DNA from: Hysterangium stoloniferum
Taxonomy: Eukaryota; Basidiomycota; Agaricomycetes; Hysterangiales; Hysterangiaceae
DNA length: 64,000 nucleotides
NCBI GenBank assembly: GCA_015178975.1
Contig: WHVD01000039.1
Coordinates: 310,001 to 374,000 of the forward strand
Direction: 5' to 3'
Shown: positions 36,201 to 45,241 of the stretch, piece after piece
Position numbering within the stretch: position 1 is the first letter of the stretch
Layout of the letters: every line of letters starts with the position of its first letter
Notes under the pieces: generated by a model
Database searches by the model: none
What the model saw: the letters and a program-made list of their open reading frames with translations, nothing else
Told to the model about the DNA's origin: nothing
Made by a program: the position numbers and the translations under genes

Positions 36201-37087
36201 CAGAATTCACTAAAGAATTGTCTCGTTTACTGGGAATCAAATTATCCCCCACTACAGCCTATCATCCCCAGGCTGATGGCCAAACAGAACGAGTCAACCA
36301 AGAACTGGAACAGTACTTGCGGGTGTGGATCAATGAACGACAAGATGATTGGGATGAGCTTCTCCCATTGGCTGAGTTTAGTCACAACAATGTACCCCAT
36401 TCTAGCACCCAACAGACACCATTTATGCTAGATACAGGCTGCCACCCTCATATGGGATTTGAACCACACCAGCCTTTATCCCATTTAGAATCAGTCAATG
36501 AGTTCAAAGATCGAATGGCCCATGCACTGGAAGAGGCAAAGGCAGCACTCATTAAAGCCAAGGAGGATATGGCACGGTATTACAATCGGCGGCGAATACC
36601 TGCTCCTGACTACAAGGTAGGAGACAAGGTGTACCTAGATGCTAGTGATATTAGAACCACTAGGCCATCAGTCAAACTCTCTCACCGCAATTTGGGGCCT
36701 TTTACCATACAAGCCAAAGTGGGTCGCAATGCTTATCGTTTAAGACTCCCCAATTCCTTGCAACGTCTTCACCCAGTGTTTAATGTGGTCAAACTGACTC
36801 CAGCACTGGATGACCCTTTCCCAGGACGCCATCCTCCACCTGCACCAGAGCCAATATTGGTGGAAGGTGAAGAGGAGTATCATGTTGAGAAGATCCTCAA
36901 TAGCAGGAGATTTCGGAATCAGCTCCAATTCTTGATCAAGTGGGAAGGTTATGGATATGAGCATAATGAATGGGTCTCAGAGAATGATGTCAAGGCTCCA
37001 GACTTAGTTGCAGAATTCTATCAGGAACATCCAGGAGCCCCTAGACGGATTAGAGCGGTACAGTTTTATGCCCTGCCATTTCAATAA
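33197..37087 (+). CDS. pol: Gypsy Pol: protease, RT, RNase H, integrase, chromodomain
   Basis: The open frame runs from the ATG at 33197-33199 (overlapping the gag stop as ATGA) to 37087, 1296 residues. In order it shows an aspartic protease (ALLDSGATGSFID, near residue 97), reverse transcriptase (KKDGSLRLVQDYRELN; the YLDD box near residue 493) and RNase H (FRIEADSSDFATGAVLSQ; YDKELLSII; TDHQNLQYF). The integrase has an HHCC zinc site (H-x4-HH...C-D-P-C), a first Asp in SVDFIVELP, DRGPQF, and Glu in HPQADGQTERVNQELE. A C-terminal chromodomain follows (EYHVEKIL...FLIKWEGYGYEHNEW). Chromodomains steer integration to modified histones in this clade. No inactivating change is visible. Confidence 0.95.
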   Translation: MRSAPPLPVHNHFECLAVENDTPLSQPPFSIVPAVLNPKPPNSQPKKLRVRKPRWEQRLPTPFVIAATLNPNSLSLKVEIQTTDTAEVFGVSALLDSGATGSFIDSEFVKQNRLTTRKLLHPIPVHNVDGTLNESGSITEVVDLILRYKDHSERTPMAVTSLGRQKLILGYTWLKEHNPEIDWPTKQVKLSRCPAKCHTCRQEVKKETQEHKREAHRARLCRQGPCPLLVDELEDLENLESPEGSEEHHLATQDSQLTTPLYESGDRILSIIPPSVEMIAASSTTSQRLAEAAHRNFSTEAKVPEYLQEFHDVFSKKSFDTLPERKIWDHAIELEPGAKATNCKVYPLSPSEQVQLDEFLKEHLETGRIRPSKSPMASPVFFIKKKDGSLRLVQDYRELNTITVKNRYPIPLISELVNQLRGARYFTKLDVRWGYNNIRIKEGDEWKAAFRTNRGLFEPLVMFFGLTNSPATFQTMMNDIFVDLIREGVVCVYLDDILIYTKTLEEHRRVLRLVLERLQHHKLYLRPEKCEFEKTKIEYLGLIISHGCTEMDPVKIAGVAEWPIPKNKKEVQAFLGFANFYRRFIQDFSKIARPLFDLTGNDVAWNWSTEAQEAFNGIKARVTSAPVLTLPNDNQPFRIEADSSDFATGAVLSQQSDSDGKWHPVAFYSKSLNAVERNYEIYDKELLSIIRALEEWRHFLEGAQHKVEIWTDHQNLQYFRSARKLNRRQARWSLFLSRFEYDLFHKPGKSMGKPDALSRRPDHGTGSEDNADVILLRPDLFRIRALEGLTLVGEEQDVLRKIRRAGQMGLREDTVAKAARELQQGNSRQVLTSEWSELQGILYFRGKIYVPNDPELRRVIVSQHHDTRIGGHHGRWKTLELVARNYWWPQMSRYIGRYVATCDPCLRTKIQRRKPMGELEPLPIPENRWDTISVDFIVELPEAHGFDSIMVVVDSITKRAHFIPTNTTITALGAARLFLTHVWKLHGLPRQVVSDRGPQFVAEFTKELSRLLGIKLSPTTAYHPQADGQTERVNQELEQYLRVWINERQDDWDELLPLAEFSHNNVPHSSTQQTPFMLDTGCHPHMGFEPHQPLSHLESVNEFKDRMAHALEEAKAALIKAKEDMARYYNRRRIPAPDYKVGDKVYLDASDIRTTRPSVKLSHRNLGPFTIQAKVGRNAYRLRLPNSLQRLHPVFNVVKLTPALDDPFPGRHPPPAPEPILVEGEEEYHVEKILNSRRFRNQLQFLIKWEGYGYEHNEWVSENDVKAPDLVAEFYQEHPGAPRRIRAVQFYALPFQ

Positions 37088-37264
37088 GCCCTTCACTGAA
37101 CTCAATGTTGTCACGAGCATAATAGAAACGGAAATTAAAAGATCCCAAATCCAGCCTGACTCTCAGCTAAATTAAAAGTCCGAACTCACATATATATTTG
37201 GGCACTAAGATAATATCAACATAGCCCCCTAGTTCGTTGACCAAACATCCTAATCAACTGCATC

Positions 37265-37723
37265 ATGTTTGCTACAGCATCTTCTTCTAAATTAACCCTC
37301 TCTAACTCAACTCCTCTCACTACCATTGAACTCGAACTTGTGAAGTCTCAATTCTCTTTATCCAGAGAGAGTATTCCCCAATCCCATCCACCTTACTCAT
37401 ATTCCTCCAAGGAATACCGTCGCATCCTTCATCGACGAGGCATCCGACCCCCATATGCTCCTGATGACCCTGTCTACATCCGTGTTAACAAAGATTCCCA
37501 TAAGGTGTACCAATATCGATTCGATCGAGCATTCCCACGATCTCGTCCCTCACCAACAGAGGAAGTGTACTACGAGGCCATGTTCACTCCTGTTGGAGAT
37601 CACGAAGGACCCTCGTTGTTCCGCATCCCAGTGCCAGTAGGAAGTGAGGTCAAATGCCAGCGTGGGCGTTATCGTTTCGCATTTCTAGTGTGGTTGAGAA
37701 CGGTGTTCTTCCCTTGCTTTTAA
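37265..37723 (+). CDS. Third ORF of the gypsy element, unknown function
   Basis: An ATG-initiated 152-codon frame lies between pol and the 3' LTR, 177 bp after the pol stop. The protein is basic in the middle (SSKEYRRILHRRGIRPPY), continues DDPVYIRVNKDSHKVYQYRFDR, and ends in a hydrophobic Phe-rich tail (FAFLVWLRTVFFPCF). No domain is recognised, and it does not look like env because there is no clear signal peptide or fusion segment. The upstream spacer contains a CATATATATTTGG segment that could act as an internal promoter. Whether it is translated is unknown. Confidence 0.5.
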   Translation: MFATASSSKLTLSNSTPLTTIELELVKSQFSLSRESIPQSHPPYSYSSKEYRRILHRRGIRPPYAPDDPVYIRVNKDSHKVYQYRFDRAFPRSRPSPTEEVYYEAMFTPVGDHEGPSLFRIPVPVGSEVKCQRGRYRFAFLVWLRTVFFPCF

Positions 37724-37902
37724 TGGTAGTCCTTAGGGGTAGGAACAGTGCATGTCCTATCTCGGTCTGGGGAGTAGAAGAAATGGTGTTTGGATGGTTG
37801 ATATGGCATATGACATAGGAGGGATTGTCGACATGTGATTTGTAGGGTAGTTCCAATGTGCCTCCTTTTCTTGTTCTTGAGCGTTCCGAGGCGTCACGCC
37901 TT

Positions 37903-37916
37903 AGAAGAGGGGGTGA
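37903..37916 (+). other. Polypurine tract of the gypsy element
   Basis: The sequence AGAAGAGGGGGTGA abuts the TG of the 3' LTR, the normal place for plus-strand priming. Confidence 0.85.
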
Positions 37917-38314
37917 TGTAAGGGGACGTTCAATTTGTGCCTTCAATATGGTTGATATATATATTGCTAAAACCCCAATAAGTTCCTCTGAGTAATCTAG
38001 CCCCAAGAGGGTTATTAGTACTGTTTCCTGTAATCTTCTCGTATTTTTCCATGACTTCTAACACTCCCTAGGAATATCTCCAGGGTAGAGTAGGTAGTTA
38101 GTGACCGTTGGGGTGAGCTGTCATTCTATTTTTAGCCACCCCCTAGTTTCGGATCGCCTAGCAGAGGCTGCCCCCTTATCCTTTTCTCTTTGGATATCCC
38201 TCTGCTAGGTGAGTAGTTTAGTCTCCTGTATATATTAGGTACTTAATATACTTTGGATATCCCTCTGCTAGCCTAGTGTGAGTACCACAGGTCCTGTTAG
38301 AGGTAGCCCTTACA
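37917..38314 (+). repeat. 3' LTR of the gypsy element
   Basis: 398 bp. It reads the same as the 5' LTR throughout by eye and is followed by the GATAG target duplication. Confidence 0.95.
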
Positions 38315-38340
38315 GATAGTTCCCGACACAGCACTTAACA

Positions 38341-38550
38341 TCACAGAAGATAATACAACAGTTATGGACATGGTCACAGAAGGTAATACAAAAGTTATGT
38401 GACCAAGTATTTGAAAATATTATCCCAGACAGATATGACTGCTGATATAGTGTTTAAAGACATTATTATTGATCCACCAGGTCATGAAGTGACTGAGTAA
38501 AGTTGTGGGATGGTAGCATGGGGGCTTGTTCCCCCACGGGTCATAGCTAG
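38341..38550 (+). mobile_element. Helitron 3' terminus (candidate)
   Basis: After the TCACA duplication, bases 38435-38499 read DMTADIVFKDIIIDPPGHEVTE and stop, a second version of the helicase C-terminus seen at 30420. Ten bases later TGGGGG-CTTGTT-CCCCCA (about 38518-38535) forms a perfect hairpin. The sequence CGGGTCATAG and then CTAG (38547-38550) follow. Hairpin plus CTRR is the diagnostic Helitron 3' end. The base after CTAG is C rather than the usual T, which lowers confidence. Confidence 0.4.
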
Positions 38551-39780
38551 CCTTGTATATTTTGTACACAATGTTGAAGTATTGGGAGCACTAGAAGCTT
38601 AGTCAGCTGGTCATGGAATATATTAGTTGTCGCTAGTTTTCCTTATGCGTTTGACAGAGCTCAGATATGTAGTCAAAAGATAATTCTATATTATATATTC
38701 AAGATGATATTGAGTCTTTTATACTAAATAAATACTAACTAATTACTTGTTAACTTTTGGGAATTCGGTAAACGAGGGCTGGGTATATATGGATGAGACT
38801 TGTATTATAGTTCTCATCCGTTTACAACGAGTTAACCGTCACCCGAAAACTTAACATTACTAATATTTCCAGATACGGGATATCGAGTTGCCGGCCCCAC
38901 AACATAGCATTGGTGAGCCGCTGCGTTACACTGGAATGTGATGGAGTTATCAGGAACCTTTACTAATATTATATTATATTACCAATAAGACAAACGCGAA
39001 TATCACTCATTGCTGACTCTCAAGGTCCTGCACAGAAAACTTAACTCGCAAATCCTTCCCTTTTGCAGTATTGGCGCCTAAAGCGTTCCCTTCACGGAGC
39101 TGCCTGTCTGCTAGCCGCTTTCGGAGTGTTACACCGCCGTATTATAATTGTATGTCGATGACTTAAGGTTTAGCATTTCTATCAAGCTTACCCCGGCATG
39201 GTGACGTCACCGTTTGTCACTTTTAGGTGGAGCACCGAGGGTATTACTATTCCAAAGGTTCGATCGGCTACTTGTATGAGATGCAGACGGGGGCAAAAAG
39301 GAGAAACAATTGGCGTCTCTGGAGTGTACTTGTGGTCTAAGTGAATCACATCGATCTATTTAGCGACTCCTAGGCTAGCCAGGTATTGACGATTCAAAAC
39401 GAAATGTTGCTTGACACGTGCTCGCTCGCCGGGTTCCTGTCGCACGCTTAGCGAAACAGGAAGAAGTCAATAGGCTGAGTTTGAATTCGTAAGAGAGTCG
39501 GTGGTCAACGAATTTCGAAATGCCTTTGAATTTCACCTAACCTTCACTGGCCCTTTCTCTCCACGTCACTCCTTATCTCGGAATTGTTTGATGCCATGAT
39601 GCGAGTAAGTGCCACGACCATGCTCGTAATTCAGCCACAATGGTGTAGGAGCGCCTTTCTGTTCCGATGAATGCCATGATTGAACAGACGGCTGCCCGTG
39701 TTCAAGTTCTCTGTGGATGGACGTTAATGTCCGTCATTCATCGATTCTTTTATTTCAATCGTTATGGCGTAATGGTCTAT
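38551..39780. other. Intergenic, nothing recognised
   Basis: AT-rich sequence to about 38760, then mixed sequence with stops in all frames. No transposon words from the left side recur here. Confidence 0.4.
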
Positions 39781-40110
39781 AATACCACAAGTATGTGTAT
39801 ACAGATCTATTTTTGTATTGAAGTAATGTGGGGTCCTTTACATCTTCCTCTAACCCTACCATTGTAAACTCTCTCTTTTTCAACTGAAGGTGTAACCTTT
39901 TATGGCATCTCGTATCAAGCCTTGCGGCTGTGCTAGACCGGCACTGACATCCCAATTCTTTCGCTAGCTTCGCAATTGACTGTGAAATCTATGAGCATTA
40001 CATTTCTTTTTGTTCTTGGCGGCATGCCTACAGCAATAATTTACATTGTCGGACTACGGGCCTCCTCCCAAGTGGCTGTGGATACTCGCAAATTCCTTAT
40101 AAAAGGCCAG
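39781..40110 (+). repeat. Dispersed repeat copy 2 (promoter of the ALPIP gene)
   Basis: It shares ordered blocks with 4281-4600 and 41601-41790: GTGTATA with GATCTATTT, TTTCAACTGAAGGTGTAACC, TTGCGGCTGTG, GGCACTGACATCCCAATT and TTTCG-TAGCTTCGCA. In this copy it ends in the core promoter of a small gene, so the repeat probably spread as a gene-plus-promoter duplicate. Confidence 0.55.
40098..40104 (+). promoter_or_regulatory. TATA box of the ALPIP gene
   Basis: TATAAAA stands 80 bp upstream of the ATG at 40178. The same 80-bp spacing is found for the two cysteine-rich secreted-protein genes further right. Confidence 0.6.
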
Positions 40111-40177
40111 CATCCCCCATTAGCAAGGTTCACCTCACTGTAGTCAACGCAGTCATCTCGAGTATTCGCCCTACATC

Positions 40178-40393
40178 ATGACCTCTTTCATCTATCTTTT
40201 CAGTCTCGTTGCCCTACTCTCCTTCGCTTCTGCTGCTCCTGTCGTTGAATGGCAGAGTGTAGAGTCACGTCAGCTCCCTGCCCTCCCCATCCCTGCCCTC
40301 CCCATCCCTGCCCTCCCCATCCCTGCCCTCCCCATCCCCGCTCTCCCTATCCCCGCCGCCCCCGGCTCTGCCCGTGACGCCCCACTCGAGTAG
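40178..40393 (+). CDS. Small secreted protein with ALPIP pentapeptide repeats
   Basis: An intron-less frame of 71 residues. Residues 1 to about 20 form a signal peptide (MTSFIYLFSLVALLSFASA). A short linker (PVVEWQSVESRQ) leads to five to six tandem ALPIP units, encoded by a near-perfect 15-bp repeat (40280-40350, CCTGCCCTCCCCATC-like). The acidic tail reads AAPGSARDAPLE. Proline-rich repeats after a signal peptide suggest a cell-surface or secreted structural peptide; function is unknown. The repeat is a whole number of codons with third-position changes (CCC/CCG-like and GCC/GCT), which supports real coding. A dead relative lies at 4281-4690. Confidence 0.65.
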   Translation: MTSFIYLFSLVALLSFASAAPVVEWQSVESRQLPALPIPALPIPALPIPALPIPALPIPAAPGSARDAPLE

Positions 40394-41600
40394 GGCTAGC
40401 CTGGCAGACGTTGTTGCTCCTCTTGCCGAGAGTACTTGGTCCCCTCACGGTTTCCCTGGTAGGTCGAGAAGCCTACCTACTTGAAGAACGTGGCTGATTC
40501 CGATTATTTTCAGAGTATATGAACAAGTGTCAAACACAGAACATTCTTTTAATCTCTCTCCCCTTGATATGAATATTCCTTCAACGTGTTTCTCCCTCCA
40601 CCGAACCTGCTTTTGATGTCTTTCCCACCTCCCCGCTCCCCTTCACACGCTTGCCCGTTTACTAGTATAATCTGATGATGTAGTGCAGCGTTTTTTGGCA
40701 AATTTGAAACCGCTTTTTGAGTAAAATCCCAGCCGTCACTTACCTAGGTTATTATGGCATGTGAAGCGAGACATTCAGGCTTTTTTGGACCTCTTCAGGC
40801 CATCCAGCATCCAATTTCATAATGACTGAAATATGGCGTGTATTTCACTTCCCTGCAGTCAATCGTTGTTCCGTGAAAAGTCTTGTAATTTCAAAATTAT
40901 TGACATGATGGAATTTTTTTCGGGCTTCAGTTCAGTATACACTACTGTGATGATCCCTAGTGCCCTTCTGGTTGCTTGTCTTTAAGCCCGCTGCATGTAG
41001 GTGGAAAAATTATACCCTCTCAGATAGACCCCTCGCCAGTGTCTCAGCCAGACTCTGAAGGTGAACCAGTGATAGCCACATTTAAAGAAATATTTTCTGA
41101 TCTATTCACCCTGTTCCACCACCTGCCCTTATGATTCGCTGTTCGCCCACTACACCGTCTTCACATGACCACCGTGAATCAAAATTATTATATTTTTAAA
41201 GAAGAAGTCCAAATAATACAAGCTGACCATAAGTAAAACCCTTCTACATCTCGCTCAACTAGCCACATCCACTGCAATTCCATTGTGTCCATGGTGAGGA
41301 CCAACGGTGTTGCCGTGGGCAGCTTGGGGTCGCCAATGCCTCGCAATTAGCCCCATCTGCTGCAATTCTCCCATCATGTCCGTGGCGAGAACCAACTACA
41401 TCGCATGGTAGAGACAGACCGTGTCACCATTCACAACCAAAACTGTCCAGGTCACCGCCCGCCCCCCCCCAATCAACCCTGTCCGCCGTGATTCTCGCGT
41501 GGTGTCCATGGTGAGGAATGCTGCACTTACCGCCAGTGGTAGTGTTCCCTAACTAATGCTACACCTTCTTCATTTAGCTATGGGCGGAATAATACATGAC
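40394..41600. other. Intergenic
   Basis: No gene is seen. Around 41265-41530 three imperfect units of about 110 bp share words such as GCAATTC and TGTCC(A/G)TGGTGAGGA, suggesting an old tandem duplication. Confidence 0.35.
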
Positions 41601-41790
41601 TATGTATATGTACATAGATCTATTTATATACGTTTCAGAGTAATTGAGTAATACGACGTCTCTTTTACCCGTTTTTGATCCGATCATTGTAGACCCCCTC
41701 TCTTTCAACTGAAGGTGTAACCTTCATGCGGTTGTGTTGGCCCGGCACTGACATCCCAATTATTTCGATAGCTTCGCATGACAACGAAAT
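41601..41790 (+). repeat. Dispersed repeat copy 3
   Basis: It shares GTATATGTACATAGATC, TTTCAACTGAAGGTGTAACC, TGCGGTTGTG, GGCACTGACATCCCAATT and TTTCGATAGCTTCGCA with the promoter copy at 39781-40110. It stops before the TATA box and the gene, so it is a partial copy. Confidence 0.55.
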
Positions 41791-41929
41791 ATATATATTG
41801 ATATGAGCTCACGTAGCCAATGCTCTCAAGGGTATCCTTCATAAATCATACCTTTTTACCAACGTTTCAATCTCATTCACCGTCCTTATCTCAGGCCTCG
41901 TCCGTAACAGGAAGAGTTCGCAACATATG

Positions 41930-42240
41930 TCGGTGCATTTTGTACTGCCATCGAGTATATAAATTCCGGAAACTATTGGTCTTTTTCAGTGCATTTTTGG
42001 ACTGTTTTAGGGTATGCATAATTCCAAATATTATTGCACTATTTTTCCACCACACTTTTGTTCTTCAATTAACGGCACACATTCATAACTATACTGCGCT
42101 GCTTTTCAATACATTTTCGTACTGCCATTATGGTATAATTTCAATCCTTAATTTTGCTCACAGGCTGTTTTTCAGTGCACTTTTGAACTGTTGGTGTAAT
42201 TCCAAATATTAGTGCACTTGATCTCAGTGCATATATCTTC
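41930..42240. repeat. Imperfect direct repeats of about 80 bp
   Basis: The words CAGTGCA(T/C)TTTTG-ACTG, GGTATAATT-like and CCAAATATTA-TGCACT recur three to four times in order. Units are diverged and AT-rich. No coding frame is seen. Confidence 0.4.
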
Positions 42241-43234
42241 CGAGCAATTATTAAAAAGTACTTTGTGTTATTTTTTGATGATTATGGCAAGCCCGTTATT
42301 GTGAGCGAAGCTGCTCAATTCTTGTTGAAATGAGTTAAAGCTTTAAGTAATTTCCGAGATTCTCCTCTGCCAACTACCACTTCATCATCGCATTCACGCA
42401 TCCTCTATCTACATGTCAAACAACAGCAACAAACAATGTTTAGGATAAATATGACATTTACTCGTTATTGACCTCGCGAACGCCATTTTTAGAGGTTCAT
42501 TTACCATCCAGCAACCGGTTTCGTCCTTTTGGTGACCAGTATCTTGACCGGATATAACGTGTTCAGAGAATTAATCAAACATACTGTGAGCACATAGATT
42601 AAGATAATACGTTCAGGTGTAATAATAACATTTTTATGAGCATATATGTCATTTTATTCCGGGATAAATAAGCGACTCCTGCCAATGTTTGTCTTTTCCA
42701 TTGTATTCTTGTTGTTTAACTTGTCTAATCCATGTCGTCTGTATTCAATTAAGCGTGATACAATATTATCACAGGACCATTTACCTTCCCTTCATATTCA
42801 CTTCTACATTGAACACATCGAAACATGACACCCTCTCCGTATTATTCATCCTCCTCGTCGATGAACGGCTTGGTGCAACAAGTGCTATATCCTATTTTCC
42901 GACCGATGTCATAGAAAATAGGGAGCGAGAGGCGGCGCTGCAGGCTCTGTGTGTTAGGATTCGTCTGTCGTAGGGTTGCCCCGCCATCGACCTTCCTATT
43001 GTTTGAATTGCTTGTTTTTATTATGTATGTAAGATGTAATTTACTCTGAATAAGGGCGTATCTCACACAGAAATGATAGCTCCTCCTACTGAATATTAGT
43101 GCATCATTTTGATTGCAGTGGTCCAACACACTGGTTCTAAGTGCTTGGCACTGATCATGAGTACGTTTCCCATTTGATGGCGGTGTGCAAATGTACCTAT
43201 ATCAGTACATCCTCTTCCTACAGTCATGACGTCG
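42241..43234. other. Intergenic, nothing recognised
   Basis: Short open frames on both strands lack splice signals, domains and codon-level support. Confidence 0.35.
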
Positions 43235-43370
43235 AAGCCCCGTCCGACTCGTGTTCGAGTCCGACTCTCGTGTTCGAGTCCGACTCTCGTGTTCGAGTCC
43301 GACTCGTGTTCGAGTCCGACTCGTGTTCGAGTCCGACTCGTGTTCGAGTCCGACTCGTGTTCGATTCCCC
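43235..43370. repeat. Tandem array of GACTCG-TGTT-CGAGTC hairpins
   Basis: About seven units of 18-20 bp (GTTCGAGTCCGACTCGTG, two with an extra CT) lie head to tail. Each unit holds the inverted repeat GACTCG/CGAGTC around a TGTT loop. The word GTTCGAGTCC resembles a Pol III B box (GGTTCGANTCC). No tRNA cloverleaf can be folded around it. Confidence 0.75.
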
Positions 43371-44703
43371 CCCGAAAAGACATGCAATCATAGTTACAGT
43401 AGGGCCTGTCTTAACCCATAGATTTTTTGATCTATCAAGTTGGTTCCCAGGAATCCCGGGCCCCATAACCCATGCCTTTTTCTATTACCTCCTGGCCATT
43501 TAAAATTATACTAGACAACCACATTCAAAGAAACTTACATTTTCGCGATGTTTTATGGGTATCACTACCAAAATTGAATTTTATGAGGGGAGAAAAACCT
43601 GTAGTGAACAGCTAGGAACTTATAATCTAACACAAGCTAACACAATTAAATTCCAATCTTTTATGCAACCCGTTTGTGTGAACCAAAAACGGGATGAAAG
43701 GCTGAGAGAATTCCGTTCTCTTTGCATTAAAATATGGCACGATGGTAGGCATACTTGTCAAAGTAGTATTTCTGTACGGAAGTCGAACTTCAAGATTTGC
43801 TTCTGAAAGTAGGGGCACCGACCTGAGTGCTTATGTCCGGCTTCGTCTACTTTGTGATGAATGTGCGAGGAGCTGTATGGTTGGGTAGGGAGAGTGTTAC
43901 CTCTCCGCGTATGCGTGGGATGACTCGCCGCTCGGGAAGGCGGTCTCCTCATGCGTTACAACTCTCGCTTTAATCAATTTATTACTATGATCCAATATAG
44001 ATAAATCTGAGAAATTGAAACTATCATTAATACCCTCATCAGTTTAAGGGGAAGGGTGGTGGGTAAAACAGATATAAGTGACTAAATGAATGATAATATG
44101 TGATAGAGTGGCGATCCTTGGATTGTACTGACAGAGTCGTCGCAGTAGGAAAAAACGAAAGGTGTGAAACACTGCCGTACGTTCAGCTTGAGAGCCGAAC
44201 TACTCCCGGCATGCCAGGGATCGTACGGCACTCGGCACTAAACAACCGGGGAGCTTAACTCAATGTTGTTTATGCGACTGGCTATAACCATCAGCCAACG
44301 CATCACTCCATCGGTTTTCACGAGTCCATTGAGTTTAAACATTTTGTGCTGGCGGCATTATATCCAGCGTACGGCACTTTTCTTTCAAGTGTTAATTAAA
44401 ATTCTTGTTTCAGACATGGTTCAATTGGCAGTTTCTATATCTTCCTTGCCATAAACCTGTAAGTTCGCATCAGCCTTCTCTTCTCACAATAAACTATCCC
44501 TTCTAAATATACCTATCCATAGTGACGCTGTGCCGTTCGGCTATTGCCATTTATACGGGACCTCTCGCTGTTCCGAGTACCAGTAGCCCACTCAGTCGAT
44601 CCTCTAAAGTTGAATGGAAACTAATAAAGAAGTCATTATAATATATCAGAGTATCCGTCGCCTTTCGGGTATGCCAGTGTCACTGTGATATTATTACTCA
44701 ATG

Positions 44704-44710
44704 TATAAAG
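44704..44710 (+). promoter_or_regulatory. TATA box of left cysteine-rich gene
   Basis: TATAAAG lies 82 bp before the ATG and is kept in the paralogous copy (46754-46760). Confidence 0.55.
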
Positions 44711-44785
44711 GAGTGGGCAAAAACGGAAGCGATACGTATTATTCCTGAGTTCTCGTCGTTCTCTACTCATATCCTTGCTGACATT

Positions 44786-45241
44786 ATGACCTCGTTGAGA
44801 TTCATTGTCGCCTTGGTCGTTGCTGTTGTCTTTGGAGTCGTTAACGCTAGGCCAGGGCTGCCAGTTGTTCCTGTCGCCTGTGACATGGCCAGTAGGTTCC
44901 CTTTCAAAACGTTGAAACACAGACCGATTGATATATAATTGCAATGTCAGCGTGTTATGGGGATTTAGTTGCTAATTTTCCCTCTGTGTGTTTCGATAAC
45001 ACGGCGACTGGCTCCGGAGACTTGTGTAGGGATCACGCTAACTGGTTGGAAGAAAGCTGATGATAGCTTTGATAGCCCCCACTGATTTCGCGTCATGCAT
45101 GGCTGCCGCTCTTATAACAACCGTACCCCTTGTAAGTTTCTCAGTTTTGATATGATTCCTGCCACATACCCTCGTCCCTCCTAGCCCGATTGTTATGCTT
45201 GCTTGGGTATGCTCACGCCGCCGGCACCGAACTCTAGGTGA
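44786..45241 (+). CDS. Cysteine-rich small secreted protein, paralog 1 (four exons)
   Basis: Exons are 44786-44891, 44951-45025, 45076-45131 and 45185-45241. Introns are 59, 50 and 53 nt, all GT-AG; intron 2 holds a GCTAAC branch-like word and intron 3 starts GTAAGT. The product is 97 residues. A signal peptide (MTSLRFIVALVVAVVFGVVNA) is followed by a mature part with six to seven Cys. Two related modules are visible: CDMATCYGDLVANFPSVC and DFASCMAAALITTVPLPDC, each with D-x-A-x-C...L...P-x-x-C spacing. The modules are joined across introns, and both the frame and the repeat are preserved in the tandem paralog, which supports the model. Function is unknown; effector-like or cell-wall roles are only guesses. 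Confidence 0.7.

Larger units (their letters stand above)
31159..38314 (+). mobile_element. Complete Ty3/gypsy chromodomain retrotransposon (7156 bp)
   Basis: Two LTRs of 398 bp (31159-31556 and 37917-38314) start TGTAAGGGGAC and end AGCCCTTACA. I found no difference between them. The target duplication is GATAG (31154-31158 and 38315-38319). Inside lie gag, pol with protease, reverse transcriptase, RNase H, integrase and chromodomain, and a third ORF. A polypurine tract (AGAAGAGGGGGTGA) ends at 37916. The primer-binding site after 31556 (GCAGAAAAGGATTC) is not recognised as a standard tRNA match. Identical LTRs and open frames imply a recent insertion. Confidence 0.95.
30657..38340 (+). mobile_element. 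Solo LTR (TSD TCACA) split by the gypsy element
   Basis: The left part, 30657-31158, starts TGTTATGACCCG. The right part, 38315-38340, ends TCCCGACACAGCACTTAACA. TCACA flanks the whole (30652-30656 and 38341-38345). Joined without the gypsy insertion it is about 523 bp and is the sister of the LTR at 26251-26792. The shared LTR core is at 31111-31135. Confidence 0.85.

Noticed and set aside
43235-43370. tRNA gene suggested by GTTCGAGTCC words
   Set aside because: No acceptor, D or anticodon arms can be paired around any unit; the words are part of a tandem hairpin repeat.
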